From Pelodera strongyloides (lineage: Eukaryota; Nematoda; Chromadorea; Rhabditida; Rhabditidae), in the NCBI GenBank assembly GCA_036852015.1, contig JAANDG010000065.1, forward strand, positions 1 through 64,000: DNA of 64,000 bases, written 5' to 3'. This document shows, piece by piece, positions 53,400 through 64,000 of the stretch. Under the pieces are notes generated by a model. The model was not told where the DNA came from and did not search any database. It worked only from the letters and a program-made list of their open reading frames with translations. The translations under genes and the position numbers were made by a program. How positions within the stretch are numbered: position 1 is the first letter of the stretch; every line of letters starts with the position of its first letter.

Positions 53400-55718
53400 A
53401 AAATTTAAAGGGCAGCAAATCTTCGTATTCCTCGGCACAGCTAGCGGAGTATTTTTCAACTGTTCAACTAAAGCATTGTACACGATGGTATGTTAAAAAT
53501 TTCGTTTAAAATTCCTAACTAGCATTGCCTGCGAAATATTAATAAAGAGACTATCGCGATAAAAAAACAAGCAAATTAACATGCTAACAGCCACCAGCTA
53601 CCATAAAAACTATGTTGGTTTTCGTTGCATTACCTACCTCAAACAATACTCTCATTTGATGTACATTATTTTTTGTACAAATCCCATAAGTGTGGGGCTT
53701 ACCTCCCATTAATTTGCATAGCCCTTCTCCCTTATTTGGGTGTATATTTTCTCGAGCAAACTCCCTTTAGGTTTCCGTTGCTAGGCAATATCACCCCTAT
53801 AATTGCTATGCTCTAAACTTTTCCGGTCGCAAACCCGGTTTTACCGAAAATAATAATTGTCGAAATGTCTTCACACTTTCACCTGTATATTTTCAGATGT
53901 TATCTAATTTAATTTAATTTAATTTAGTTATATTTTTATACATAGAATTATAGAATCGTATAACTCCTCTACATTTCGTTGTAACTGTCCTTTTCTGAAA
54001 TTAGTATTGATTGGTTTTATTCCTAATTATTTTTCAATTATTTTTGTAATGAAGTTGCACCTGGAAAAAAATAAAGTACTGCCGTACTGTCAACGATTTG
54101 TTTCGTACGTTTTGATAGAAAATAGGGAGATGCATATGAGCTTAGCGCTTGTCACAGAGTGGAAAATGTATTTTGATGCCCACTATTAATTGAGAAAGCA
54201 TTCTTATATATTTTCAAATTCAACCTATTATATTTTTATTCTGTTAAAGCGAAATATCACATCGAGTACACCAGCACTCTTATGCAGCTTATGCAAATAA
54301 ACATCAATTAGAACAAAAAAAGCCAAGCTAAATTCGACCAAATTTGCATAAATACGTAAGGATTCAGCTGTCGGCGTGATGATTTCAAAAACCGGCCGGT
54401 ATTTCGCTTTAAACTTTTTCATATGGCGGTCTGGCGGAAGTTGAGAGATCAAAAACCCCCAAATGTCGCTTGATATATTGCCTTCACGAAACGTAGAATT
54501 TGTAAAGAATAAAAGAATTGTGTCTTGGGGTTGCTAACCACAAATATACACACAAATTTCCGGAAATAGCCCACGTGATGGCACTAAATATTCAACTATT
54601 CATTTATTTCACTTCGCGGGTCACTTTCTTACCTACTTTTCAAATTTTAGTAGGGTAAATTTTAATAGGGTAATAACTTTCGGCAATAGTTAAAATCGTT
54701 TATTACTCCCAAATTAGAAGGTGGTTACTGTATGTAAACTGCAACTGCAACAAAATTATTGTTATTATTATTATTAAAAAAATATAGAAAATTGCTAAAT
54801 ATCCAATAATCCAAAGGGTACTACTTGCTTGGTCCTTACATTATATATTCATTGTATGTGTGTATGTGCATTCTTCCGTGATGAATATTTCACCAACTGG
54901 GCTTAAACTACCCTAGTCTAAGAATAGCTCTTCTTGTACGATTTAAAGAAATTCCTTTGCTTTGAAGTTACTTTCTACAACTTGCATCGGCGTAAACGTA
55001 TCTTATCTGTTATATACCCTTTTCGTATATCTCCTGTCTTATGACCCACCCCGCATGGCCCACTTCGCTAAATATTGTATTTTAAAACAAAACATACGTA
55101 TAGGCATCGTATATATGGTTTTGAATGAAACGCTTTATAGCTGCACAAGTCCGATTGGCATTAAAAATTGTACTTATAATTGGAACGCCATAAATTTTGT
55201 GTTTTACAGCATTCTATAATTTAGGAGCGCACACGCGACGCCTATAAAGAACTCCATTCCAACTACTACGAATTATATGATCTGACAACGGATTTCGCCT
55301 CACACATTGAGAGAAAAGCCAAGGGAGAAACGGTAAGCTTATGTAACTTAAAATATTTTCTGGCTTCTTGTTTATTTTACGTTTATCGTAGATTTGTTTG
55401 ACATCTGCTCGACGTCTTCGAAACTTCGACATTCTAATAGATACCGGAAATGAATTCTGCACCGTTATCAACCCTCTATTTATATTGCTCTCGTACGTCT
55501 CTCTCTCGCTCCCTCTCTCTCTATCTCTCTCACTTTCTCTCTCAGATTTTTTTTAACCAAGAAGTAACAATTTCCATATTCAGAGACATCAGACAGTTGG
55601 AAACTTCCGTGACCGGGTGGAAACGACCAAAGAGAGTGCCGAGGAAAAGATGCGTAGGCGGGGAATACTCCCACGCAGGAACAGATCCCTGACGGAAAGA
55701 TCCAGTAGGACCATTTGA
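53400..55718 (+). CDS. 3' part of an unknown protein (three exons)
   Basis: Exons 53400-53487, 55225-55332 and 55584-55718 join in phase with canonical sites. The first (phase 2 in) reads KFKGQQIFVFLGTASGVFF, NCSTKALYTM, moderately hydrophobic. The second reads ERTRDAYKELHSNYYELYDL, TTDFASHIERKAKGET. The third reads RHQTVGNFRDRVETTKESAE, then a basic RRRGILPRRNRSLTERSS end and stop. The middle part looks helical. The family is not recognised and the 5' end is missing. An alternative frame of the first exon is also open, so that exon is the least certain. Confidence 0.55.
53915..53940. repeat. (AATTT)n short tandem repeat
   Basis: Consecutive TTTAA/AATTT units (taatttaatttaatttaattt) in an intron of the plus-strand gene. 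Confidence 0.8.
54244..54413. repeat. MITE family A copy, left end damaged
   Basis: The right end is intact (CAAAAACCGGCCGGTATTTC, GCTTTAAA), but the left end jumps from TTAAAGCGAAATATCAC straight to ATCGAGTACACC, so about 25 bp of the left arm (the CGGCCGG...GAAACGC part) is deleted. Confidence 0.88.
55495..55545. repeat. CT-rich low-complexity tract
   Basis: Imperfect CTCT/TCTC runs in the last intron of the plus-strand gene, upstream of its final exon. It could serve as a long pyrimidine tract. Confidence 0.8.
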
Positions 55719-56434
55719 ACTTTTCAGATTTATTTCACATTATTTATTTCTGTGTTTCTATAAGAACCGGTTTGAGAAAAGTAAGAAACCCGTCGTTTTG
55801 TAATGTTATATGATGGTGTGAGCAGAAATTCTTTGTTTTTTTCGACTCTTTCCACAAAAATGAAAAGGAACATATTTAGATTCAACAAGAAAATCGGACA
55901 CAATTCCGTGCGATCCAACTATTTCCTCTTCAAGTCACATTGTGACGCAGCACCCGCCAAGGTATTGTATATGTTACCCTCTCTATCAATAAAAGAGTCC
56001 AATTAAAGAGTTGCTTACGTAATACGTCATACGATTAGAAACTTATGTCAAATCAGACGGATTTCGCCTCCTGAGGCGACTTTCCAATACTGTGCATGTG
56101 ATACGTCAAGGTTCAGTTAGTACTCACGAAAAGTGGGCATACTGATTGAAACGTGTGCAACGTTGTTGATTGCGAACAAGTGTTGATTGCGCTTATTTGG
56201 AGAGTTGGGAAAAGTTGGCCTATTTATGCCAAACGCCTGAAACTTAAGAAATGGTGGGGCTCTTTGGCTTGCTCAAGGTTTAGCTCCGACTCTTTTTTTA
56301 TACCCTTTAGATATTATAATTTGTTTAACGGAAGTCCGTTGTGGTCATCCAAAATTACAAACAGACTCTTCTTTAAAGGAGGAGGCTCACGAGAATTAAA
56401 TGATCAACGTGTTGCTCTCTCAGCAAACCCTTTT

Positions 56435-56668
56435 ATGCAACGAGAATTCGCTTCTCTTTCCGACAAGTTTTCCGCTATCAATTACAAACAACGTTTGGTT
56501 TATAACCAAATTATGTAATAATGCATAAATCGGAGTTATATTTTGTTCAGTCCTGAAGAGCCTGTGCGTTGTCTTCTCGAATTAATAACAATCAACAAAT
56601 TGGGTATTCAACTGAGAAACGCTCCCGTTGCACGACAAACTGCTCTGCTTTTACAGGCAATTAGACAG
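56435..56668 (+). CDS. Two exons of an unknown plus-strand gene
   Basis: The ATG at 56435 begins MQREFASLSD and ends in phase 2 at 56466. After an 84-bp intron, exon 56551-56668 (acceptor ttttgttcag) reads NPEEPVRCLLELITINKLGI, QLRNAPVARQTALLLQAIRQ and ends at a donor (gttggt). The second exon is clearly coding-like and helical, perhaps one unit of an alpha-helical repeat. The first is tentative: an acceptor gttgctctctcag just upstream would also make it an internal exon. The continuation was not found. It is convergent with the minus-strand gene ending at 56911. Confidence 0.45.
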
Positions 56669-56910
56669 GTTGGTTTTTTAATTACCCTAACTTTCTCTTC
56701 TTTTCCTCACATCTAAATTTGTATGTCTATCATTTTATTGAACAACATTTCCTTCTTTATTCTTTGATAAACACAATTTATTTTCACCAGAAATTTTCTG
56801 TGATTTCGAGATTGTTTTTGATGTGGACATTATGTATACAGAAAATAAATAAATTCGATTCTAGACACAAATTTCAAAGGAAATAAGGATAAGTGAAAAT
56901 AAAATATATT

Positions 56911-59360
56911 CTAAAAAGGGGCTTGTTCTCCTTCACCTTCCCCCATATCTGCCTTGAGCAGGTACAACCGCGAGCAGTCTTGTTCTCTAAAAAAAATTTT
57001 TTATTGGAATTTTGCTTTGAAACTTTTGTTTCTAAAACTGTTTTGTAATATGTTTACATTAATTGTAGATTGTGGGCAACTTATTTGGTTTCCAAGTATG
57101 GTGAAAATTTACAGTATTTTGGAACTACACCACTACACGAGAATATATATTTAATTTTTCATATTATTTATATATGCAAGCTTCGTGCAGAAATACGGTA
57201 GTATTGATAGAATCACACCGATTTTTGGCATACATGGAAACCAACATTTTTATTAGGCCCTGCAAAGTTGTTCTCCAAAACCGGTAAATAATACCTATGA
57301 CCGTACCTGAACAACCTTCTTGTAATGGCAAAATCTCTGGCGCGAATTTGCACCCGAACTAGCAGTGTTTCCGACATCTTACGGTACAGCATATTGGCAA
57401 AGATTAGGACGAACATGAAGAACATCTAAAATGACAAAAAAGGAACTTGTTGAAATTTGTTTGTGAGCCAATGTTTGGTTTTTAAAATGTGGGTCTAATA
57501 ATTCACCTGAATTACAATACACGCCAACATGATATAAGAACATTTCTGCAGTCCATTGGCCATATGCTCAAACATATGCATATGGCCTTGATCATCTCTG
57601 TAGAGGAGAGCACGGTGCTTGCTTTCCTCCTAGAATTATGAGTAGAGCATAGACAAGTTTGAGGAAATACAAGTGGAGTTATTAAGAGTGTTATCTGCTG
57701 TTCATGAAGCATGCGTGGGCGTCTATTCCTTAATGACCCAGTATGTGTAAAACCCGTCTGAATTTCTATACTGCGCTCTGTCTACAGTCCGCATATTATT
57801 TCCGTAGTTAAAATCACAAGCCTTTAGTATCTTAAAGAACGTCCTCGCTTGTAGATAGTAGTTCTTGTATAGCACTCGTCTCTTCTGTGGCTCTCGTACA
57901 AGCTAAAATAAAGAATATGAAGTAACTGAATTTTGTTAGAGATTTGCTATTTCCTGTATAAACATCAACCATGAAGCTTCGCCATTTTAATGGACAAATA
58001 TGTTTTTTTCCTTTTTTTTCCTGAATATATATTCATGTCATGAAGCTTTTTATTTTAGTTTATTTTGCAACATAGCAGATTGTTCCATTGAATGCGTACA
58101 TTTTTATATTACTGAAAGCTATAGAATGTTAGCTTATAATTTATAATCCTAGACTAAAAAAGGCATGTTGTTGGATTTGGATATGTCACGTACTCCTTTG
58201 ATACTAACTTGAATGCTCCTGTAACTAACGTCTATTCATAGTAGTGTGTGCAAGGAAGAATGAACTTCCCCAAAATTAATTAACTGGATTCGAAATCCAT
58301 AAAAGAATTCAGTTTTGAGATTCACTAATTCAAGATGTAAACTGAGCTAAGTTGGTGCGTTTTTTTTATGCGTGCAAATCACAATGACAACGGAATACGA
58401 TCGGCTTGAAACTTTGCTTGCCGGTGCACGTCGTAACCACGCTACTTCCGCCCCAACACGTTGAGGGCGCACCAAAATGTGTTTTGTATATGGGAAATCC
58501 GTTGTTATATTTCTGAGAACGTGGATTATGATTTCTGAGATTCAATCATCTTTTTGTGATAGAATTAATAATAACAAAGACATTATCTTCATGTTATGAT
58601 GCTCTCTGAGTCAGAAGAAGGCTAATCATGAATGTCAGTTTTTTTCATAATATTGTCCACATTTTTCATAATAGCTGTTTAATATCGTGGCATCAGAGAC
58701 CAATCCATCCTTTTTATTATTTTTGTCCTTTATGAAAAAGGAATTACTGGTTCAATTGATGTTCTAAACGGATATAATTTAAGGTGATATAATAGGCTGA
58801 TTGAATTTCTAATAAAAAAAAACTAATAATAGGACTGGGCACTGATGCTACGTAGGCATCGAAAGTGCAAAAAATGATACCGTAGTTATGGCTATTAACG
58901 TCTTATTGTCAAAACTACAGTGGTGCCGCAGAATGATAAGTGTTCAGTTTTGGCTCTGTGTGTCGAACTACAAACTCAGTTGTCAGAGTTGTCAGCTTTA
59001 TGGAACAAGGGTATGTCATTGATATTTTTTGAATCCTTCTCTTTCTACAAAAGAAACTTCAGCATGGCATACTTCTACTCGTGGACACGATCCCATTCAG
59101 TAATTTTGCTCAATTGCTTATTAAAAATGTGTCTTTTGGGATCAGGAGGGTCTCTTCCCTTCATGAAAGTATTTGAGTATAGATGTGAACGACATGTAAG
59201 ATAAAGTGGGACTACCCATAAATCCTTTAAATCCTCTAATAATAAGAATATGGCAGACTTCGACGGTTACCATGACAACGGACAGTTGGGAAGATATTGG
59301 AGTTATTAACTACAATAGACGACTACGTGTGTAAGAATCCATTTATTGAAAGTAGAAAAG

Positions 59361-59432
<72 letters not shown>

Positions 59433-62400
59433 AACGGAGACATTAGAAACAGAAAGAGACAAAAAAAACTAAAGAAACTAGAGTAATCCAACACTAGGCG
59501 TTGTCTTAGAGCACAGATTGAAATGCCTACTGTAGTGAAACACATGTACTGTGATTTCAAAGTCAAGTCAAGGATTCACAAAAAGTGCGACACACGTGAG
59601 CCAACTGGAAGTTTACACATTCGCGCACATGCGGCGCACACCTGCCGCGCGAACACTCTTTTTTTCCCGCGAACGTTCGCAGAGCGTCGGGTTTGTATTT
59701 TTCCTGGGAAAAGGCCTCAGTCACAGAGACGACGCTGGTGTGTGAGGATCAGACAATTAGCTAAATCGCAATATTTATTCATAAGCCAATTTCCTTATGA
59801 ATAAAAATCTGGATAATACAAATTGATTACGAGATAAGCAGGCTGAGCAGCCTATTTACCTTTGCAAATGCGTCGGTTATTTTCACTCAGGTACTCTTCA
59901 CTGAGTCACTGTGTGAGTGCAGACTATATCTTACGACTAATACATCCTAGAGTGTACATTCATTGTCCTATTCAAATATTTTTATAATACTTGTTTCACG
60001 ACCAAATTCATAAACTTGATTAGCACAAGAATTAGCACGGTGCTCTAAGATCAAAGTACAGGTGTCGCCGCTGTGCGGGCCCTAGTTTGGTCGCGGGACG
60101 CGTCTTGGTCCTGTCTGGGTTTGTCTGGTGTCCTTTAGTATTTCTTTAGTATAACACATGCCCCTCCCTAGTCCCAAAAGTGAACCGACTTAGACAGATC
60201 CCCGGGGCAGACATCTGCACAGGGTATTAGTACACGTAAATGGCACGCCCCATTGTAACTTCAATCTCGCTCAATATTAAACGACAGTCAATATTCCACT
60301 AATATTCGAAACTGTTCTAACAACGAACTTGATCATCTAATGTATTCCCCGCTGTCTCTAGTCTTTCGTCTGTGAATAGGAGACTGTTCGTCATCTGTAT
60401 GGTTTTTGGAAGTGCAAGTAAATTACTTAAAGCGAAACACCGGCCGGTTTTTGAAACGCGTGGAGGACCTCAGCATCCTTATGCAGCTTATGCAAATGAA
60501 CATAAATTAGAATAAAAAATCGAACAAAATTCCAGAAAATTAGCATAAATACGTAAGAATTCAGTTGTTTCAAAAACCGGCCGGTCGATTACCTTACCGG
60601 TCTATCATTTCTTGAACATTGATTTTGCTCGGTGTACTAACATAGTTTTGGCGCAGAACCGCTGAAGTGAGGCCACGAGGAATCAGGCGATGTGGAACAA
60701 CTCTTGACTTTTCCATGTGTTTAAAGCGGTATAACGACCAGTTTTTGAAACGTATGACAGACGCTACATTCCGATCCAGTTATGCAAGTTAATGCACGAC
60801 TACTTCTCGATTATCTGACTGATAATATTAATTTTCACACATCATAGGAGAATGTACATTTGTACATGTCCCAAATGCGTTTGAAAAACTGGCCGTTATT
60901 GTATGCCCTTTTTGAAGTTAAGCTGTGTTAATGGAATGTGTATTCCTCATTAAGGAAACAACAACAAAAATTGTTAAAAGTTTCCCATTTAAAAGAAAAT
61001 GATTTTCAAAGTTCACCTTTTCCATAGTAAACGCGTTTACTGCCACCCTGGCTTACACGGCAGGTCTGATGGAGCAAAAATTTAGCATGTGTGCATACAT
61101 CGGCATATAGCTTGCAACAGCGACATATTTGCATACAAATGAGAATATTCGAATTTACATATTCAGTCGCCTACTTAAATTCATGTCTGGTGTGGAAACT
61201 CTAGTTTCGCTGCTGTTTTGCTCATTTTGTGTGCCTACATATTCCCTTTAACTGAGTCTGTCAATTGTAGCAAATATGCGTAGCAATTTGAGCTAGGTAC
61301 TATTTCAGCTACCATGTGAAAAGCTTCTAGAAGTAGTTTCAGCCTCATTCTCATATGCGACTGGTGTTACTCATAAACTCCCATTGAAATCATAAAATTT
61401 TCATAAATTATAGATTTAATCTCCAAAGTTCAGCTGCCCTTTTGTATAGTTTTAGTTTCCCTTTTCATGGTTGTCCAGGTGTTAATCTTTTTTGGGAAAT
61501 TATTCAACGATAAAAAGACGGTTCTGATCCTATTGAACGAACTCAACCACAAAAAGTACAGACGTCTACGTAAGTAGGAAATTGGAGCATATATAGACGG
61601 AAATTAAAATGTGTACAACTAAGTTGGACACGCCCAGATAAATACCCTACGCTTATTTTTTTGGCGTAATTTGTCAAAAATAGGCGTAAGGTACTTATCC
61701 GGGACCCAACGTCTAGTTGCTCTATAAATTCTGCACTGCAGCCCAACCAAATATTCCAAACATTGAATCAAACTACGCTCTACCTGTCGCCTACGCTTTC
61801 TACAATATTATATCTTTAGCACCGTCATGTTTGTGCTAAGGCTTCTCTTCATACATATTTAGCGAAGCCATGCAGAAATGATAATTATCTTCCAAATTAG
61901 TACATAATCTGTCCATCCCTTGACTTTCTCTTCGATGAAGTTTGCGTATTGCTAGTTCTAGCTAAAACTATTTCAAACATTGTAGAAATTTGGAAATGTC
62001 ACTTAGCATAGAAAACTATCCCTGTTTGATGTACGACTTGTATCTTGTATTTATTAATTATCCGAATATGTAATGGAACTCGTTATTCGATGGAAATTAT
62101 GTAAGCTAATTTCAAACCTGCCAGAGGAAGTTCCACTCATGATACGGCTCATTCACTTTGTACCAATAACCCATTCCGGCCATTAGATACTCCTCTGAAA
62201 AGGTTTTGTGATTTGATTTGGCTAATTACTCTTATAATTTCTTGTTTCACAATGTGCATACGTCGTACAGTATTTGGCTGGGCACGCTGGGTCCTATTAC
62301 GCCCCTACACTGGTTAAAAGTACGAGTACGGTAGCTGATAGTGCTCAGCCCTGCTGCTTAAGTCCATTGTCAGCACAGCTCAAGAACCGTCCCCTTAAAC

Positions 62401-64000
62401 TTCAAGCGGACTACAATGTGATCTAACTGATCTATAAAGCCGATATTAATTGAACTGAAAGAAAGAATGCTTACCAACGGGGATATTGGGACGAAACACA
62501 TCAAGCGATTCATCATAATATGCTGAAATTTGAGTAGATTATAGATCTAATCCATAGACATAATATGTACTTATTTGAAGTGAATTAAAAAACCAAGAGA
62601 CGAATAGTTTCTATATTACGCACTACGCAGTGTGTCCCCACTAAATTCAACTTCACGCTTTACCTTCAGCGCGTTTGGCTTTTCACCTCATGCGGAATTG
62701 TAATCTAAGGAAAGCCTAGATTTATCTGCGATACAGCTTTTTTTTATCGTAGTTTGGTTTGTCTTTCGAGTATTTGGATTTTTATTCAGATTCAGACCAA
62801 CAGTTCGAAGAAATGAATATATTTTAATTTAAAGTGGGATTGGGGTTAATTATTTTAGATTGACAATAAATAGTAAAATATAGTATAGTTGCCTACTCTT
62901 TCCCTTCTGTCGTTGTTCCTTGACGTAATCCAAATAAGCAATTCGTTCCTTCGCTTCAAGAGTTTCAATCGTTTTGAAACGATGTTCCGCATAAATACTA
63001 AAGAGTTTACGAGCAAATATAAGCTAGAAGTTAGAATATACGCTTACCAAAACCTGTTACTCAACTTATGTAGTGCTCGGTGTACCTGGCAGATTCAACG
63101 TGGTTTTGCAGTATGCAATTTCTCGAAAACCCGTTAGTGTGATTACTGACGTTTATGATAAGACAAGTAGAAAATATATAAGCAAAGCTCATATAACTGA
63201 CCTGTTCAATGATATTAGATGGCAAAATGCAATGAATAACATTGCACATCCTCCCATGCTCTCTTCTACACAGGAAATAAGAATTAGAGTAATTTTGCTT
63301 CAGGAAATTTGCATATATGCATTGTCGAATACGCTGAACTCGCGGAATTAGGAGTTGATTTTGCTCGAAGCGTGTATTGAGAAACTATGGGATCTGGTAG
63401 ATTAGGTCAGGTATGGAAAAATTTGAAGCATACCGAGACCTAAAGGAGCGGCCCCTGACTGTGAGACCTACTAACAAAAACTATCAGCTTACACATGTAG
63501 AAGGTAGATTAGTAGGCGTCTGTGAGGGTTAGGACTTAGGAACTTAGGTAGACGTACTAAGAAGCAAATCCGCATGTCACCTAATTCTATGCTCAAGCTT
63601 CTGGCCTCGTATTAATCAGTTACTTTGTACTATATTCTTATTATTCTTATTAGCCCGACCGACGACAGTGCGATCCAACTCGTTTTCTAGCTTTGTGAGC
63701 TCCAGACAGATAAGTAGCTTAGGCGAAGATGTATTTCCAGAATATTCCAAATATAAAGTAGTTGTGTGCTGTCGTATACTATACTAAAGTTCTCATTGAC
63801 ACACAATGTGCCTTGCCACCCCAAAAAATAAGCATATCTGAATTAGATCTGACCAGTTGGGTATATTTGTGCCTGCACAAGTGTTCCTAGATGACGTCGT
63901 ATTAATAAACTAAACTATACGTTATTCTGTTCCTCATGGGCCTCATTCAATTCACGTAAATTTAATATTTTCTCAATATCCTTCACTGAGGCTGAGGTAG
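56911..64000 (-). CDS. 3' part of an unknown gene with one probable membrane helix, runs off right edge
   Basis: Exons on the minus strand: beyond 64000-63921, 63699-63660, 62522-62475, 62194-62118, 57902-57786, 57545-57507, 57425-57307 and 56986-56911 (stop TAG). All phases agree. The first exons look helical (SVKDIEKILNLRELNEAHEE and LTKLENELDRTVV). Next come YYDESLDVFRPNIPV and an aromatic GYWYKVNEPYHEWNFLWQ, then a basic exon (LVREPQKRRVLYKNYYLQAR). Two exons together form a hydrophobic stretch of about 25 aa (CSYIMLACIVIQMFFMFVLI, FANMLY), followed by a basic segment and the tail MGEGEGEQAPF. This suggests a single-span or C-terminally anchored membrane protein. The family is not recognised. 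The 4.2-kb intron between 62118 and 57902 could hide extra exons. Confidence 0.6.
58384..62827 (+). CDS. Candidate small plus-strand gene interleaved with the minus gene
   Basis: The ATG at 58384 opens MTTEYDRLETLLA and splices (GCCG|gtgcac, phase 1) to exon 58921-59010, which reads VVPQNDKCSVLALCVELQTQ, LSELSALWNKG and ends at donor gtatgt. Exon 61479-61569 (acceptor ttgtccag, strong donor gtaagt) reads VLIFFGKLFNDKKTVLILLN, ELNHKKYRRL in phase 0 to 1. Exon 62790-62827 (acceptor tttattcag) adds HSDQQFEEMNIF and stop. The first two and the last two exons match in phase. The step from 59010 (phase 1) to 61479 (phase 0) needs one more exon. Function unknown. Confidence 0.4.
59011..60426. other. 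Intron or intergenic DNA with a GA microsatellite
   Basis: Apart from the (GA)n tract at 59363-59430, this holds a modestly GC-rich patch (59600-59720, with CGCGAACGTTCGC) and open frames of under 95 codons without splice support. Nothing further recognised. Confidence 0.35.
59363..59430. repeat. (GA)n microsatellite
   Basis: A pure GA dinucleotide tract of about 67 bp. The Leu/Ser-repeat minus-strand frame across it is an artefact. Confidence 0.97.
60427..60590. repeat. MITE family A copy
   Basis: CTTAAAGCGAAACACCGGCC at the left with TTTTTGAAACGCGTGG. The right arm TTGTTTCAAAAACCGGCCGG is followed by TCGATTACC, so the last 10 bp of the terminus are lost. The interior TGCAAATGAACATAAATTAG matches other copies in reverse orientation. 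Confidence 0.85.
60720..60906. repeat. Diverged MITE family A relative
   Basis: TTTAAAGCGGTATAACGACC then AGTTTTTGAAACGTATGACA at the left, with TGCGTTTGAAAAACTGGCC and GTTATTGTATGCCCTTTT at the right. The AGCGGTATAAC end is intermediate between family A and the element at 12304. The two elements lie only 130 bp apart. Confidence 0.75.
60907..61478. other. No feature recognised
   Basis: Unique AT-rich sequence upstream of the plus-strand exon at 61479, with no repeat of the families listed and no supported open frame. Confidence 0.4.

Noticed and set aside
59306..59566. Leu/Ser-repeat minus frame
   Set aside because: Artefact of the GA microsatellite.

Overview
The window looks like nuclear DNA of an invertebrate animal. 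It is AT-rich, with GT-AG introns of about 50 bp to several kb, a tRNA-derived SINE, many foldback MITEs, and a Rab11 family-interacting protein, a family I know from animals. I could not place the phylum. All gene models were spliced by eye from reading frame, intron phase and splice consensus, without transcripts or homology searches.

Left part (1.5-20 kb), all on the minus strand. From right to left: a small secreted Ser/Glu/Lys-rich protein (18.7-19.6 kb); a secreted, dibasic-rich protein with one unresolved junction (13.0-14.8 kb); a nine-exon acidic, coiled-coil protein of unknown function (8.6-11.6 kb); and a complete alanine-glyoxylate/serine-pyruvate aminotransferase (1.6-7.5 kb). 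The aminotransferase appears to have an optional mitochondrial leader exon and a weak peroxisomal C-terminus. A roughly 0.95-kb minisatellite (17.2-18.2 kb) carries 14 octamer-like ATTTGCAT sites.

Middle (20-43 kb): mostly repeats, foldback elements and AT-rich DNA. Isolated exon candidates lie at 29.1, 30.7-32.0, 36.4, 38.2, 38.7-41.7, 39.0 and 40.7 kb. They probably belong to genes I could not fully join.

Right part (43-64 kb): a complete plus-strand Rab11-FIP gene (43.8-50.3 kb) whose last exon may have two C-terminal versions; the 3' part of an unknown plus-strand gene (53.4-55.7 kb); two exons of another plus-strand gene (56.4-56.7 kb); the 3' part of a minus-strand gene with a probable membrane segment (56.9-64.0 kb, running off the right edge); and a small plus-strand gene interleaved with it (58.4-62.8 kb).

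The most striking theme is a set of unrelated-looking hairpin MITEs that share TTTAAAG[C/G]G ends. They abut one another through a shared TTTAAA and repeatedly lie within about 40 bp of splice sites. The SINE likewise sits 11 bp upstream of a Rab11-FIP acceptor.
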